Source: CAIXSC01 sp046349915
Lineage (GTDB): Bacteria > Planctomycetota > Planctomycetia > Pirellulales > Pirellulaceae
Length of the DNA stretch: 64,000 nucleotides
Direction of reading: 5' to 3'
NCBI GenBank assembly: GCA_046349915.1
Contig: JAXMBL010000007.1
Location: 513,362 to 577,361, forward strand
Shown here: positions 7,350 to 16,304 of the stretch, one piece after another
Position numbering within the stretch: position 1 is the first letter of the stretch
How the letters are laid out: the number at the start of each line of letters is the position of its first letter
Program-made: the position numbers and the translations under genes
Notes under the pieces: generated by a model
What the model saw: only the letters and a program-made list of their open reading frames with translations
What the model was told of the DNA's origin: nothing
Database searches by the model: none

Positions 7350-8837
7350 TCAGGACCGTAAAATCTGCGGGACGACATGTCCCGCCACGTCCGTCAAGCG
7401 ATAGTCGCGGCCTGCATGGCGGTAGGTGAGTCGTTGGTGGTCGACTCCCAAGAGGTGAAGCAGAGTCGCTTGGAGATCATGCACATGGACCGGGTTTTCA
7501 GTCACATGGAATCCGAAATCGTCGGTGGCGCCATGGACATAGCCGGGGCGAATGCCGCCGCCCGCGAGCCAGATGCTGAAGGCGAATGGATGGTGATCGC
7601 GCCCTTCTTTGCCCGCCGTGGAACCGCGGCGGACCTCGCCCATCGGAGTGCGTCCAAACTCGCCCGCCCAGACGACCAATGTCTCGTCCAGTAGTCCTCG
7701 TCGCTTCAGGTCGGCCACCAGCGCCGCGGCCGGCTGATCGGTCATTTCACAGTTGTGTGCGAGACGAGCGTTAAGGTCGCCGTGATGGTCCCAACTGCTG
7801 TGAATCAAGTGTACGAAGCGTACGCCGCGTTCCACCATGCGGCGTGCGAGCAGACAATTCGTGCCAAAGAGGCGAGTTTTCTCGGCATCGACGCCATAGA
7901 GGGCTCGAGTTTCCGCGGACTCGTGCGAAATGTCGACCAACTCGGGCGCCGCGGTCTGCATGCGGAATGCCATCTCGTAAGCCGCGATCCGTGAGTCAAT
8001 TTCGGAGTCGCCCGTTTGCTGTCGACGCATCTGATTCAGATCATTCAGCACTTGAAGTCGAACTCGCTGGGTGGCGGTCGAAATTCCTGGCGGACGATTG
8101 ATGTGCAGGATGGGATCTCCGCTATTGCGAAACGACACTCCGCGATAACTCGATGGCATGAAGCCGCTGCCCCATAAGGAACTGCCTGCTCCTTCCAATC
8201 CATGGCCATCGTCGGACAGCATCACCAGATAGCCAGGCAGATTATCGCAAACACTGCCGAGTCCATAATTGACCCATGAGCCCATGGTCGGATTGCCAAA
8301 CAGAGGCGTTCCACAGTGAAACAGCAACTGAGCCGGATCATGATTGCTTTGTTCGCAGCGCATCGAGCGGATCAGGCAGATGTCGTCCGCGATGCGAGCC
8401 GTGTGGGGCAGTAGCTCCGATAGCTCCATTCCACACTGACCATGACGAGCAAATTTGCGGGGGCTCGCCAACACCGTCTCGAGCACCCCGCCCGTCGCAC
8501 TTTTCTTTGCTTGTACGAGCGATGCGGGCAATGGTTTCCCGTGAAGCTCGGACATCTTGGGTTTGGGGTCGTGCAAGTCAACCTGCGACGGGCCGCCCAT
8601 CATGAACAAGAAAATGACACTCTTAGCCCGCGGGGCAAAATGAAGCCCGCGTCGGAGCGATTCGCTCACGGCCAGGGAACTCTTGTTGGAATCGCTCGCA
8701 TTCGTCCCGTCGCCTGCCTGGCCGTCCGCGGCCAGCAGATGCCAAAGAGCGGCGACGCCCAATCCGTACGTGCTTCGCCGGAGCCAATCTCGTCGATCTC
8801 GCACGGCATCGTGACGGAGCGGTGGGATGTTCTGCAT
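7350..8837 (-). CDS. DUF1501 family protein (Tat-exported)
   Basis: The 495-residue protein has an N-terminal twin-arginine signal (DRRDWLRRSTYGLGVAAL), so it is probably exported folded. Family landmarks are MMGGPSQVDLHDPKPK, WAGEFGRTPMG and GRDHHPFAFSIWLAGGG. DUF1501 belongs to the alkaline phosphatase/sulfatase-like fold; the biochemical role is not established. It lies 45 bp downstream of a PSD1 cytochrome gene on the same strand. This pairing is common in planctomycetes and suggests the two act together in the periplasm. Confidence 0.88.
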   Translation of the reverse strand: MQNIPPLRHDAVRDRRDWLRRSTYGLGVAALWHLLAADGQAGDGTNASDSNKSSLAVSESLRRGLHFAPRAKSVIFLFMMGGPSQVDLHDPKPKMSELHGKPLPASLVQAKKSATGGVLETVLASPRKFARHGQCGMELSELLPHTARIADDICLIRSMRCEQSNHDPAQLLFHCGTPLFGNPTMGSWVNYGLGSVCDNLPGYLVMLSDDGHGLEGAGSSLWGSGFMPSSYRGVSFRNSGDPILHINRPPGISTATQRVRLQVLNDLNQMRRQQTGDSEIDSRIAAYEMAFRMQTAAPELVDISHESAETRALYGVDAEKTRLFGTNCLLARRMVERGVRFVHLIHSSWDHHGDLNARLAHNCEMTDQPAAALVADLKRRGLLDETLVVWAGEFGRTPMGEVRRGSTAGKEGRDHHPFAFSIWLAGGGIRPGYVHGATDDFGFHVTENPVHVHDLQATLLHLLGVDHQRLTYRHAGRDYRLTDVAGHVVPQILRS

Positions 8838-8882
8838 GACTAGGTCTCTTTCTGGCCGAGGATCTTAGCGACTGAGCGACCT

Positions 8883-11471
8883 TCACTCACGCGTGATGAA
8901 CTCATCGAGATTCAGCAGAACGCTGGCGAGCGCCGCCCAGGCGGGCTCGACTTGCGACGGAAGCTGCTTGACCAACGGTTGAGCCGCCTCTTGGTCGGAG
9001 GCGAAGAGGCGGCGTTGCTCTTGGAGATATTCCTGCAGTCGCTTACTTTCCAAATCGGTGGGTGCGCGAGCGAGGACGAGTAAGAACCCGTGGTGGATGC
9101 GGTCCTGATCGCTTGAGCCTCCGTCACGAACCAAGACGGTCGCGAGTGCGCTTGCTGCATCGAGGAAAACTGGGTCATTCAATAGCTGTAGGGACTGGAG
9201 CGGTGTATTCGATCGTTCGCGCCGAGTGCAACTGCGGCTGGTGTCGGGCATATCGAAAGTTACGAACTGCGCGAACGGGCTAGTGCGCTGAATGAACGTG
9301 TAGAGACCGCGACGGTAGCGATCGCCGCCCGGACTTGGTTCCCAAAGATTGCGATAGGCTTCCTTCGAGACACTTTCGGGCTGTGGCGGCTTGACGCTCG
9401 GGCCGCCTAGCTTGCGGTCGAGTAAGCCGCTGGAGGCGAGCGCCGAGTCGCGAACCTGTTCCGCGGATAAGCGAATTCTCGCTTGACGCCCCAACCAACG
9501 ATTGAGTGGATCGCGCACGGCCAGCTCAGGCCGAATCGCCGACGATTGTCGGTACGTCCGCGACAACACCAACTGTCGCAGCATCGCCTTAATGCTCCAA
9601 TGTTGATGGACGAGTTCGCTGGCGAGCCAGTCGAGCAGTTCGGGATGAGTCGGTCGGTCGCCCCGTACGCCAAAATTGTCGCTGGTCGCCACTAGACCGC
9701 GGCCAAACAATTCTTGCCACAATCGATTCACCGCCACGCGAGCGGTGAGTGGGTGTTCGCCGGAGACTAGCCAGCGAGCGAGCGCTAAGCGATCGGGTTC
9801 TCCGGGAGAGTTGCAGGGAGGTAGTGCGGCCGGCGTCCCCGCGGTCACCGCATCGCCTCGACGCAAGTACTCGCCGCGGATGAACACATGCGTCGAGCGT
9901 CGAACGGGAGAAGACGCCATGCCTGGCGCTCGCGTCACGGGAGGCAACTGCTTACGGAGAGCGTCGAGTTGGTTGCGCAAAGCGTCGACCTTCAGCGCCT
10001 TGAACCGCTCCGTATACTCAGCCGGCGCGGACGCCAGAAAGTAGTCGAGCAGGCGATCTTGTTGGTCGGGACGCCGCCGCTCGCGCGGCGTTTTGATGAT
10101 ATTCAGGCCCTCCAGTTGGCCTTCGCCCAAGTTCTGGCCCCACTGCAATCCGAGAAGTTCCAGCGTCCGATCCCAAGCGAAGTCCTCGTTCGGGTGACTT
10201 TCGGTATGCAGTATTTTCTTCTCCCAGTCCGCCTGCAATTCCGCTAGCGAATCCGCCAAGGGAGCGATCAATGCTGCTCGTTTCCGCTGATAATCATCGC
10301 GAGCGGCCTCCCAGGCAATTCGTTCGTGGGGCAGGGGAGCGTCCAGGTTCTCTTCGTCGGCGTTGTTGAAGAATGCGTACAGTCCATAAAACTCGCGTTG
10401 AGTTAGCGCGTCGAACTTATGGTCGTGACATTGAGCGCAACCGGTGGTGAGTGCCAGCCAAGTCACTCCGAGTGTGACGGTGCGGTCGAGCACTTGGTTG
10501 ACTCGATACTCCTCCAGATCCGCTCCTCCCTCGCGATTGCTCAATGTGTTTCGTAGAAACCCAGTTCCCATACGTTGTTGGACGGTCGCGCTGGGCAAGA
10601 GGTCTCCCGCCAACTGGTGGATCGTGAACTCGTCGAACGGCAGGTCTTCGTTGAAGGCTTCTACAACCCATTGACGATACCGCCAGGCGACGGGGCGCAG
10701 GAAGTCCTGGAGGTAGCCATCACTGTCGCCGTAATGGGCCAGATCGAGCCACCAACGCGCCCAGCGCTCGCCGAAGTGCGGCGAAGCCAAGAGACGATCG
10801 ACCAGTCGCTCGTAGGCGTCCTCGCTGGTATCGGCAATAAATGCGTCGACATCTTCGGGAGTGGGTGGCAACCCGATGAGGTCGAGTGACAGACGTCGCA
10901 CCAGCGTGTTGCGATGGGCCTCCTCCGCGGGCGTGAAACCTTCGCGTGCCAGGCGAGTGAAGACAAATCGGTCGACGGGATGGTCGGCGGTTGGTTGTGT
11001 GGGAAGGGGAGGACGAGTTGCTGGAACGAACGCCCAATGTGGTTCGTATTCGGCGCCCTCCTCGATCCACCGCTTTAGTGTGTCGCGCTGCGCCGACGTC
11101 AACGCATCGCCCGCTTCTGGCGGAGGCATACGAGTATTAGGATCGGTCGAGTTGATACGTCGCCAGATTTCGCTGTTCGCGAGATCACGGGGCACGATCG
11201 CACGTTGGCCCGAATCCAAGATTCCGACGGCTGCATCACGTTTATCGAGTCGTAGGCCGGCGGCTCGTTTGCCGCTGTCGACGCCGTGGCACGCGAGGCA
11301 ATGATCGGCGAGCAAGGGCAGCACGTCGCGATTGAAGCGAAGTGGTTCAGGCGGGGCGGCGAACACGCAAGTAGACCCACCTGCGCACAACACTCCATAA
11401 AACAGCAAGAAATGAACGATCGAACGCCTTCTTATCCATGTCGTCGAAAATAGACGGAAGGAGAAGGGCAT
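8883..11471 (-). CDS. PSD1-type cytochrome protein (DUF1549/DUF1553)
   Basis: The 862-residue exported protein has a signal peptide ending near FAAPPEP (residue 39). A planctomycete cytochrome c-like domain follows with heme motif CLACH at 58-62. The DUF1549 segment includes RRLSLDLIGLPPTPEDVDAF and FGERWARWWLDLAHYGDSDG. The DUF1553 segment includes NRLWQELFGRGLVATSDNFG and THPELLDWLASEL. Reaction and electron partners are unknown. It starts 15 bp after the zinc-ribbon protein gene and precedes a DUF1501 gene, so it probably shares one operon with both. Confidence 0.88.
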   Translation of the reverse strand: MPFSFRLFSTTWIRRRSIVHFLLFYGVLCAGGSTCVFAAPPEPLRFNRDVLPLLADHCLACHGVDSGKRAAGLRLDKRDAAVGILDSGQRAIVPRDLANSEIWRRINSTDPNTRMPPPEAGDALTSAQRDTLKRWIEEGAEYEPHWAFVPATRPPLPTQPTADHPVDRFVFTRLAREGFTPAEEAHRNTLVRRLSLDLIGLPPTPEDVDAFIADTSEDAYERLVDRLLASPHFGERWARWWLDLAHYGDSDGYLQDFLRPVAWRYRQWVVEAFNEDLPFDEFTIHQLAGDLLPSATVQQRMGTGFLRNTLSNREGGADLEEYRVNQVLDRTVTLGVTWLALTTGCAQCHDHKFDALTQREFYGLYAFFNNADEENLDAPLPHERIAWEAARDDYQRKRAALIAPLADSLAELQADWEKKILHTESHPNEDFAWDRTLELLGLQWGQNLGEGQLEGLNIIKTPRERRRPDQQDRLLDYFLASAPAEYTERFKALKVDALRNQLDALRKQLPPVTRAPGMASSPVRRSTHVFIRGEYLRRGDAVTAGTPAALPPCNSPGEPDRLALARWLVSGEHPLTARVAVNRLWQELFGRGLVATSDNFGVRGDRPTHPELLDWLASELVHQHWSIKAMLRQLVLSRTYRQSSAIRPELAVRDPLNRWLGRQARIRLSAEQVRDSALASSGLLDRKLGGPSVKPPQPESVSKEAYRNLWEPSPGGDRYRRGLYTFIQRTSPFAQFVTFDMPDTSRSCTRRERSNTPLQSLQLLNDPVFLDAASALATVLVRDGGSSDQDRIHHGFLLVLARAPTDLESKRLQEYLQEQRRLFASDQEAAQPLVKQLPSQVEPAWAALASVLLNLDEFITRE

Positions 11472-11486
11472 GCTTAACTCCGTGCC

Positions 11487-13091
11487 TTAAGGAAGCAACT
11501 CGTCGATCCTGCGAGTTCCACTGAAAGTCTCTAAACGCCAATGATAGCGACGATCTCCGAGCAACTCACTGGCCATCGACACATAGCGGCCCAATTGGGC
11601 TAAATCGGTTCGATTGGGGATCGTCTGAGACTTGCGAACTCCGTGGTTCGAGACGATCAGCACGTAATACTCGCCGCCCCTGGGCAAATTTACGCGAAAT
11701 TCTCCGCCAGCATCCGTGCGGGTATAGGCGCCGCCTAGCACTTGTAAGCGTTCCATGGATGTGCTGCGAGCGTTGGGTGGTAAGTCGGTCGGACGGAGTC
11801 CCTCGTAGGGAATCTTCTCGTCGGCCGCGGGACGAGTTTTCGCGGGCAGAATCATGACCACCGCCCCTTCGTCGGGAAAACTCGTCCCGCCGCTGGTCGC
11901 ATACATCACTCGGCCCGTCACCACCGCGGGCTGACTTGCCGCATCCTCGCTCGTTGGTCCAGTGCTCTGTCGACTCAACCGCCCCAATCCAAAACCAACT
12001 CCCAGCATGACGGCCAACAGCACGACCTGTGTCACAACAAGTCCATTGGCGAGTGGCTTTGACTCGCGGGACGCCGTGTTCGACGTGCGCGGGCGAGGTT
12101 CGGTATCGGCATACAACCAACCAATGTCGCCGTCTTCGAGCGAGGGAGTAGGGCTAGGTTCACGGGGTAGTGATTCGACGAGATTGCTCGAATCGGCCAC
12201 CAGTTGTCCAGAAGACGAAGGTGAAGCAGACGACTTTGGCTTGGTGCTGTGACTCGACGTCCCTTCTGCGCCGCCGGGATCTGTTTTCCAGCGTGAAGGG
12301 GCCGCTGAAGTGGGAGGTTTGGGGGATGTCGTCGAGGGTGGTGTGGGCGTCTTGGGGCGTGATGCAGATGTCGACGGACTTGCTGTCGACGGACTTGCTG
12401 TCGACGGACTCGCCGTCGATGGACTCGCCGTCGATGGACTGCTCGAGGGCTCAGGCGCCGCCGGACTGTCTGAAGCCACTTTCTCGGCGACAATCGCGGA
12501 TACGACATCGGGCTGTGATGCTTCCGGTAGCTTTGCGTCGGGCTTCGTGCTCGCTGTCTTCGCCGCGGCGGGAGTTGTGGGATCAGGGCGAGTGGCGACC
12601 GAGGGTGGGGCGATTGTCGGCGCTTTTTTCGGCGAAGTAGCTGGCGGGGCGGTGGTTGTGGGGGCGCCCACCACCACGACCGACTCGAAAATTACCTGAT
12701 CTACCGCGAGTGGGTTCGTTCTTGGAGCGGCGGCAACGGGCGGAGGACCTGCCACCGGATTGGTTGACGCAGGAGCAATCGGCGGCACGACTGGCGGCGC
12801 AACACGCGGCGCCACAGGGGGCGGTGGTGGAGCGGGCGGACGAGCCTTTGGTTGAGGAGGAGGCGGGGGGGCTGGTGCTTGTGGCGGCGGCGAGGCCGTC
12901 GAGTCGGCGGGGCGAGGTGGAGGCGAGGGAGCGGCTGACTTGCCCCCGCCAGTCATTCCGACTTCGTCTCCCGCAGGCGATGGAATTCGCAAGACCTGGC
13001 GGCACTTGGGGCAACGAGCCGAGAGCCCGGCTTTTTCGTCGGGGACGCTGAGCTTTTGACCGCAATGTTGACAGGCAAACCGAATTGGCAT
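11487..13091 (-). CDS. Zinc-ribbon, proline-rich, single-pass membrane protein
   Basis: The 534-residue protein has an N-terminal zinc ribbon, FACQHCGQKL and ARCPKCRQVL (residues 5-34). A long Pro/Ala/Ser/Thr-rich linker follows, then one membrane segment (VVTQVVLLAVMLGVGFGLG, about 350-370). The C-terminal domain of about 150 residues includes TRTDAGGEFRVNLPRGGEYY, like a carboxypeptidase-regulatory (transthyretin-like) beta sandwich. The topology would place the ribbon in the cytoplasm and the sandwich outside. The linker carries five copies of PSTAS, encoded by a 15-bp tandem repeat. Function is unknown. The PSD1 gene follows after 15 bp. Confidence 0.7.
   Translation of the reverse strand: MPIRFACQHCGQKLSVPDEKAGLSARCPKCRQVLRIPSPAGDEVGMTGGGKSAAPSPPPRPADSTASPPPQAPAPPPPPQPKARPPAPPPPPVAPRVAPPVVPPIAPASTNPVAGPPPVAAAPRTNPLAVDQVIFESVVVVGAPTTTAPPATSPKKAPTIAPPSVATRPDPTTPAAAKTASTKPDAKLPEASQPDVVSAIVAEKVASDSPAAPEPSSSPSTASPSTASPSTASPSTASPSTSASRPKTPTPPSTTSPKPPTSAAPSRWKTDPGGAEGTSSHSTKPKSSASPSSSGQLVADSSNLVESLPREPSPTPSLEDGDIGWLYADTEPRPRTSNTASRESKPLANGLVVTQVVLLAVMLGVGFGLGRLSRQSTGPTSEDAASQPAVVTGRVMYATSGGTSFPDEGAVVMILPAKTRPAADEKIPYEGLRPTDLPPNARSTSMERLQVLGGAYTRTDAGGEFRVNLPRGGEYYVLIVSNHGVRKSQTIPNRTDLAQLGRYVSMASELLGDRRYHWRLETFSGTRRIDELLP
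12370..12444. repeat. 15-bp in-frame tandem repeat
   Basis: Five consecutive 15-bp units of the form GTCGAYGGACTYGCY lie at 12370-12444, with a few substitutions. On the minus strand they encode PSTAS repeats in the linker of the zinc-ribbon protein. Since the unit is a multiple of three, copy-number change would keep the frame. Confidence 0.85.
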
Positions 13092-13128
13092 CTTAGGTAG
13101 GTTCGGAGCGAGTGACGGCGTCAGGGAC

Positions 13129-13485
13129 TTAAGAGTGGCTCAAGGGTGGACGATTCTGATCGGTTAATTCTGCTCGGTTAGCGGCAGTGGGACCTGGCTC
13201 GTCTACTGACCTATCCTCCGGCCGCGACTCGTTAGCGGCCTGTTCACGTTCCGATAGCGACAAAAAGCCGAGGGCGGATACCAACAACGTGCCGACAACG
13301 GCCATCAACAGCAGCAGGATGACGCCGGCGATTCGCAAGGCTCGAGTCGCGATGGCGTCCCCCAGCGTTTCCGCAAACAAAAAACCAGCCATCACCACGG
13401 AGAACGCCACGATAAGCGCCGGCAAGGCGAGAACAAGCGGGGTGAGCACTCGGCGCACTAACGTACTACGATCTTCCGCAGACAA
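13129..13485 (-). CDS. Small two-pass membrane protein
   Basis: The 118-residue protein has hydrophobic segments at about residues 14-38 and 46-75 and a polar, acidic C-terminal tail rich in Glu and Asn. The start is TTG, preceded by a strong purine tract (GGGAGGTGAGGAG) that contains a good ribosome-binding site; no in-frame ATG fits. No family is recognised. It ends 37 bp before the zinc-ribbon protein gene and is probably the first gene of that operon. Confidence 0.6.
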   Translation of the reverse strand: MSAEDRSTLVRRVLTPLVLALPALIVAFSVVMAGFLFAETLGDAIATRALRIAGVILLLLMAVVGTLLVSALGFLSLSEREQAANESRPEDRSVDEPGPTAANRAELTDQNRPPLSHS

Positions 13486-13619
13486 CTCCTCACCTCCCTC
13501 AAAAAGATAATGACCTTTACGGCAACAGACAGCTTAATTGGCAGAGGTGGGATCTCGCCAGTGTTCTTGCGAGGCGGACCAAAGCAAGAAGCTCCAGAGG
13601 TGGGGTGGCGCCTTCCAAG

Positions 13620-13643
13620 TACGACGGACTTCCAGTCCGTCGA
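13620..13643. repeat. Dispersed palindrome
   Basis: One copy of the palindrome with core GACGGACTTCCAGTCCGTC sits in the 464-bp gap between two divergent gene groups. The rest of 13486-13949 holds no supported gene. Confidence 0.85.
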
Positions 13644-13699
13644 TCTGGCCCCGGTGACCCGTCCCGGCGTTCTAGGCTGCCATCGGTCGGCGACGGGAC

Positions 13700-13791
13700 T
13701 TGGCTGACGGCGAAGGGCGCTCGTCGGCCACGCGGCTGTCCGCTCACAAAGTGAGCGGGCTACTCCGTACGACGGACTTCCAGTCCGTCGA
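13700..13791 (-). repeat. Composite repeat unit in inverted orientation
   Basis: This is the reverse complement of most of the 131-bp unit seen at 3611: spacer with GGCGAAGGGCGCTCGTCGGC, palindrome two (CCGCTCACAAAGTGAGCGG) and palindrome one (GACGGACTTCCAGTCCGTC). A forward-oriented copy is at 30395-30486. It shows that the two palindromes and the spacer move or are maintained as one element. Confidence 0.85.
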
Positions 13792-13949
13792 TCTGTTCCG
13801 ATCCCAACGGTTGTCGCAATTTTGCGGTGCCCGAGAATCCATGCCAATCAACGTCAACAACTTGGGTCGTTTGTTGACGAAGCCGAGCGATCCGGCACAA
13901 TGGAAGAGTTCCTCGAATCTCATCTTCCTCTTTCTGGAGTCGCCTGGCG

Positions 13950-16304
13950 ATGGCTAATGCACCCGCTTTGCGCCAGACGCTAACCCTAGCTTGTGCGGTG
14001 TTTGTCGCGGTCGTGTGCGGGCCACTGCCTAGTGGACTCGCCGACACCGTGACTCTGCGCAATGGGATGCAGGTTCGCGGCAGCGTGGGAAAGATCGCAT
14101 CGATCGGCAGTCCACTCTCCAGCAACTCGGACCCCACCGCGGCCACGCCCGTGGTTTTTGTCGACGACCAATTGCGGCGCACCTACTTCCCGGGCAAGCA
14201 AGTGCGGGCCGACGGCTATGTCGCCGAGAACCCGGTGGTCGAACGCATTCGGATCAATAAGCGGGTGGCTAACGGAACGAAGCGAGTGGGCGCGGTCGGT
14301 CCAGTCCTTAAGATCGCTCCGTTCGATCAATTCGGCAACCGCACCTACACGATGCAAACAGGGCAGGGGGCGCTGACGGTGATTCAGGGAATCACCGAGG
14401 TGACTCCTCTCTACACCAAGATCGAAGGGTTGCAGGTCGAGGGGGCGTTGATGTGGGACATGCGAGTCTCCACGAATTCGGTGCCTCGCGAAACCCTAAG
14501 CCAGGTCTTAAGGCGACAGATCGACGCCACGAATCCCGACCAGCGTCTACGCATCGTGCGACTCTTCACGCAAGCCGAACGCTACGAGGACGCTCGCCTG
14601 GAACTCGCGGAGATCATTCGTGACTTTCCTGGACTCGCCGATTTCAAGAAACAAGAACGCGAATTGCTGCAATTGAGTGCGGGCCGACTGCTTCAGGAAG
14701 CCGATCTGCGCCGGTCGGTGGGCCAACATCGTATCGCGATCGAACTCCTGAAGAACTTCCCCACGGAAGGAATCGCCGGCGAGACGCTGGTCAAGGTGCG
14801 CGAGACTTTGCAGGAGTACGATGATCGCTACAAGCAGGGACAGAAGGCGATCCAGACGCTGGAGGAACTTGCCAAGTCGCTCGAGGATGGCGTGAATCGC
14901 GAGCGGATCGCCAAACAGGTGCTCGAGATCAAAGGGGAAGTGAACTTCAACACCCTGGCTCGACTGGGAGACTTTCTGCGGTTGGCCGACGCGGACAATC
15001 TGTCGCGCGATCAGAAAATCTCGCTGGCGATCAGTGGTTGGATCCTGGGGCCTGGCGCCGGCTCGGACAATTTGTCCGTCTCCCTTTCGCTCGTTGAGGT
15101 GCGCGATCTGGTCGCGAAGTACTTGCGAGCCAAGAATCCCGGCGAAAGGGCCGAGATTCTGGATCAACTGACCAGCAAGGAAGGAGCGACTCCCGCGAAT
15201 GTCGCCAAGTTGCTGACGCAGATGAAGCCGCCGCTCGAATTCAATCCCGAGGAGACTGAAGACGCAGAGATTCCCGGAATGCATCATCTGACAGCGACGG
15301 GTCTGCCAGGCGATTCGGACTTCGTTTACCACGTCCAGCTTCCACCCGAATACGATCCTTTACGCCGATACCCCTGCGTCGTCACGCTGGGAAATCCGAG
15401 TTTGGCGGCGCGCGACCAGATGCAGTGGTGGACGGGACGCTTTGATCCGAATCTGAAGATGCATTTGGGCCAGGCGGCTCGCCAAGGATACATCATCGTG
15501 GCGCCCGAATGGTCGGTCGAGAAACAGGTGCGCTACGAGTATTCAGCACGCGAGCACGCCGCCATTCTTTACTCGCTGCGCGACGCGTTGCGTCGTTTCT
15601 CGATCGACAGTGATCGCGTCTTTTTGAGCGGCCATTCGGCGGGCGGCGATGCAGCCTGGGATATCGCCTTCTCACATCCCGATTTGTGGGCTGGAGTCAT
15701 TCCGGTGGTGGCGACGGCCGACAAGTATGTCTCGCGTTACTGGACGAATGGTCGGCGAGTGCCCATGTATTTCGTGGCGGGGGAACTCGATGGCGATCGG
15801 ATGTCGCGCAATTCCGAACAGTTCGATCGCTACTTCAAGTTCGTCGGTTACGACGTCATGGTGACCGAGTACTTAGGGCGTGGGCATGAGCACTTTCAGG
15901 AAGATCAATTGCGAATCTTTGAATGGATGCGATTGCATCAACGAGACTTCTTCCCCAAGGAGTTTCAGTGTGTGTCGTTCCGTCCCTGGGATAATTTTTT
16001 TTGGTATGCCGAGTTTCGGGAGTTTCCACCCAAGACGATGGTGTTGCCCGCCGTGTGGCCGCCTCCTCGCAATTCCAATCCCGCTGGTTTCGGTGGCAAG
16101 ATCACCGAGAACAACGGCGTGAACATCGACGTTGGCGGCGGCAAAGCTACCCTCTGGTTGTCGCCCGAGATGGTCGATTTCAGTCGACGGGTGCAAGTCA
16201 ACGGCAAGGGGATGAACATCGCGCCGTCGCTCGAGACGTTGCTCGAGGATGTGCGTACTCGCGGTGATCGGCAACATCCCTTCTGGGCGAAGGTTTCGCT
16301 GTGA
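13950..16304 (+). CDS. Exported alpha/beta hydrolase with N-terminal helical region
   Basis: The 784-residue protein has a signal peptide (residues 1-31, ending near GLADT). A beta-rich domain follows, then a long helical, TPR-like region (about 190-430). A C-terminal alpha/beta hydrolase domain begins near 450. The nucleophile elbow is GHSAGGD with serine at 563, and a candidate catalytic histidine lies in GRGHEHF (about 645-648). It resembles PHB-depolymerase or dienelactone-hydrolase type peptidases and esterases. The substrate is unknown. It overlaps the prolyl oligopeptidase gene by 4 bp, so the two are probably coupled. Confidence 0.75.
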   Translation: MANAPALRQTLTLACAVFVAVVCGPLPSGLADTVTLRNGMQVRGSVGKIASIGSPLSSNSDPTAATPVVFVDDQLRRTYFPGKQVRADGYVAENPVVERIRINKRVANGTKRVGAVGPVLKIAPFDQFGNRTYTMQTGQGALTVIQGITEVTPLYTKIEGLQVEGALMWDMRVSTNSVPRETLSQVLRRQIDATNPDQRLRIVRLFTQAERYEDARLELAEIIRDFPGLADFKKQERELLQLSAGRLLQEADLRRSVGQHRIAIELLKNFPTEGIAGETLVKVRETLQEYDDRYKQGQKAIQTLEELAKSLEDGVNRERIAKQVLEIKGEVNFNTLARLGDFLRLADADNLSRDQKISLAISGWILGPGAGSDNLSVSLSLVEVRDLVAKYLRAKNPGERAEILDQLTSKEGATPANVAKLLTQMKPPLEFNPEETEDAEIPGMHHLTATGLPGDSDFVYHVQLPPEYDPLRRYPCVVTLGNPSLAARDQMQWWTGRFDPNLKMHLGQAARQGYIIVAPEWSVEKQVRYEYSAREHAAILYSLRDALRRFSIDSDRVFLSGHSAGGDAAWDIAFSHPDLWAGVIPVVATADKYVSRYWTNGRRVPMYFVAGELDGDRMSRNSEQFDRYFKFVGYDVMVTEYLGRGHEHFQEDQLRIFEWMRLHQRDFFPKEFQCVSFRPWDNFFWYAEFREFPPKTMVLPAVWPPPRNSNPAGFGGKITENNGVNIDVGGGKATLWLSPEMVDFSRRVQVNGKGMNIAPSLETLLEDVRTRGDRQHPFWAKVSL

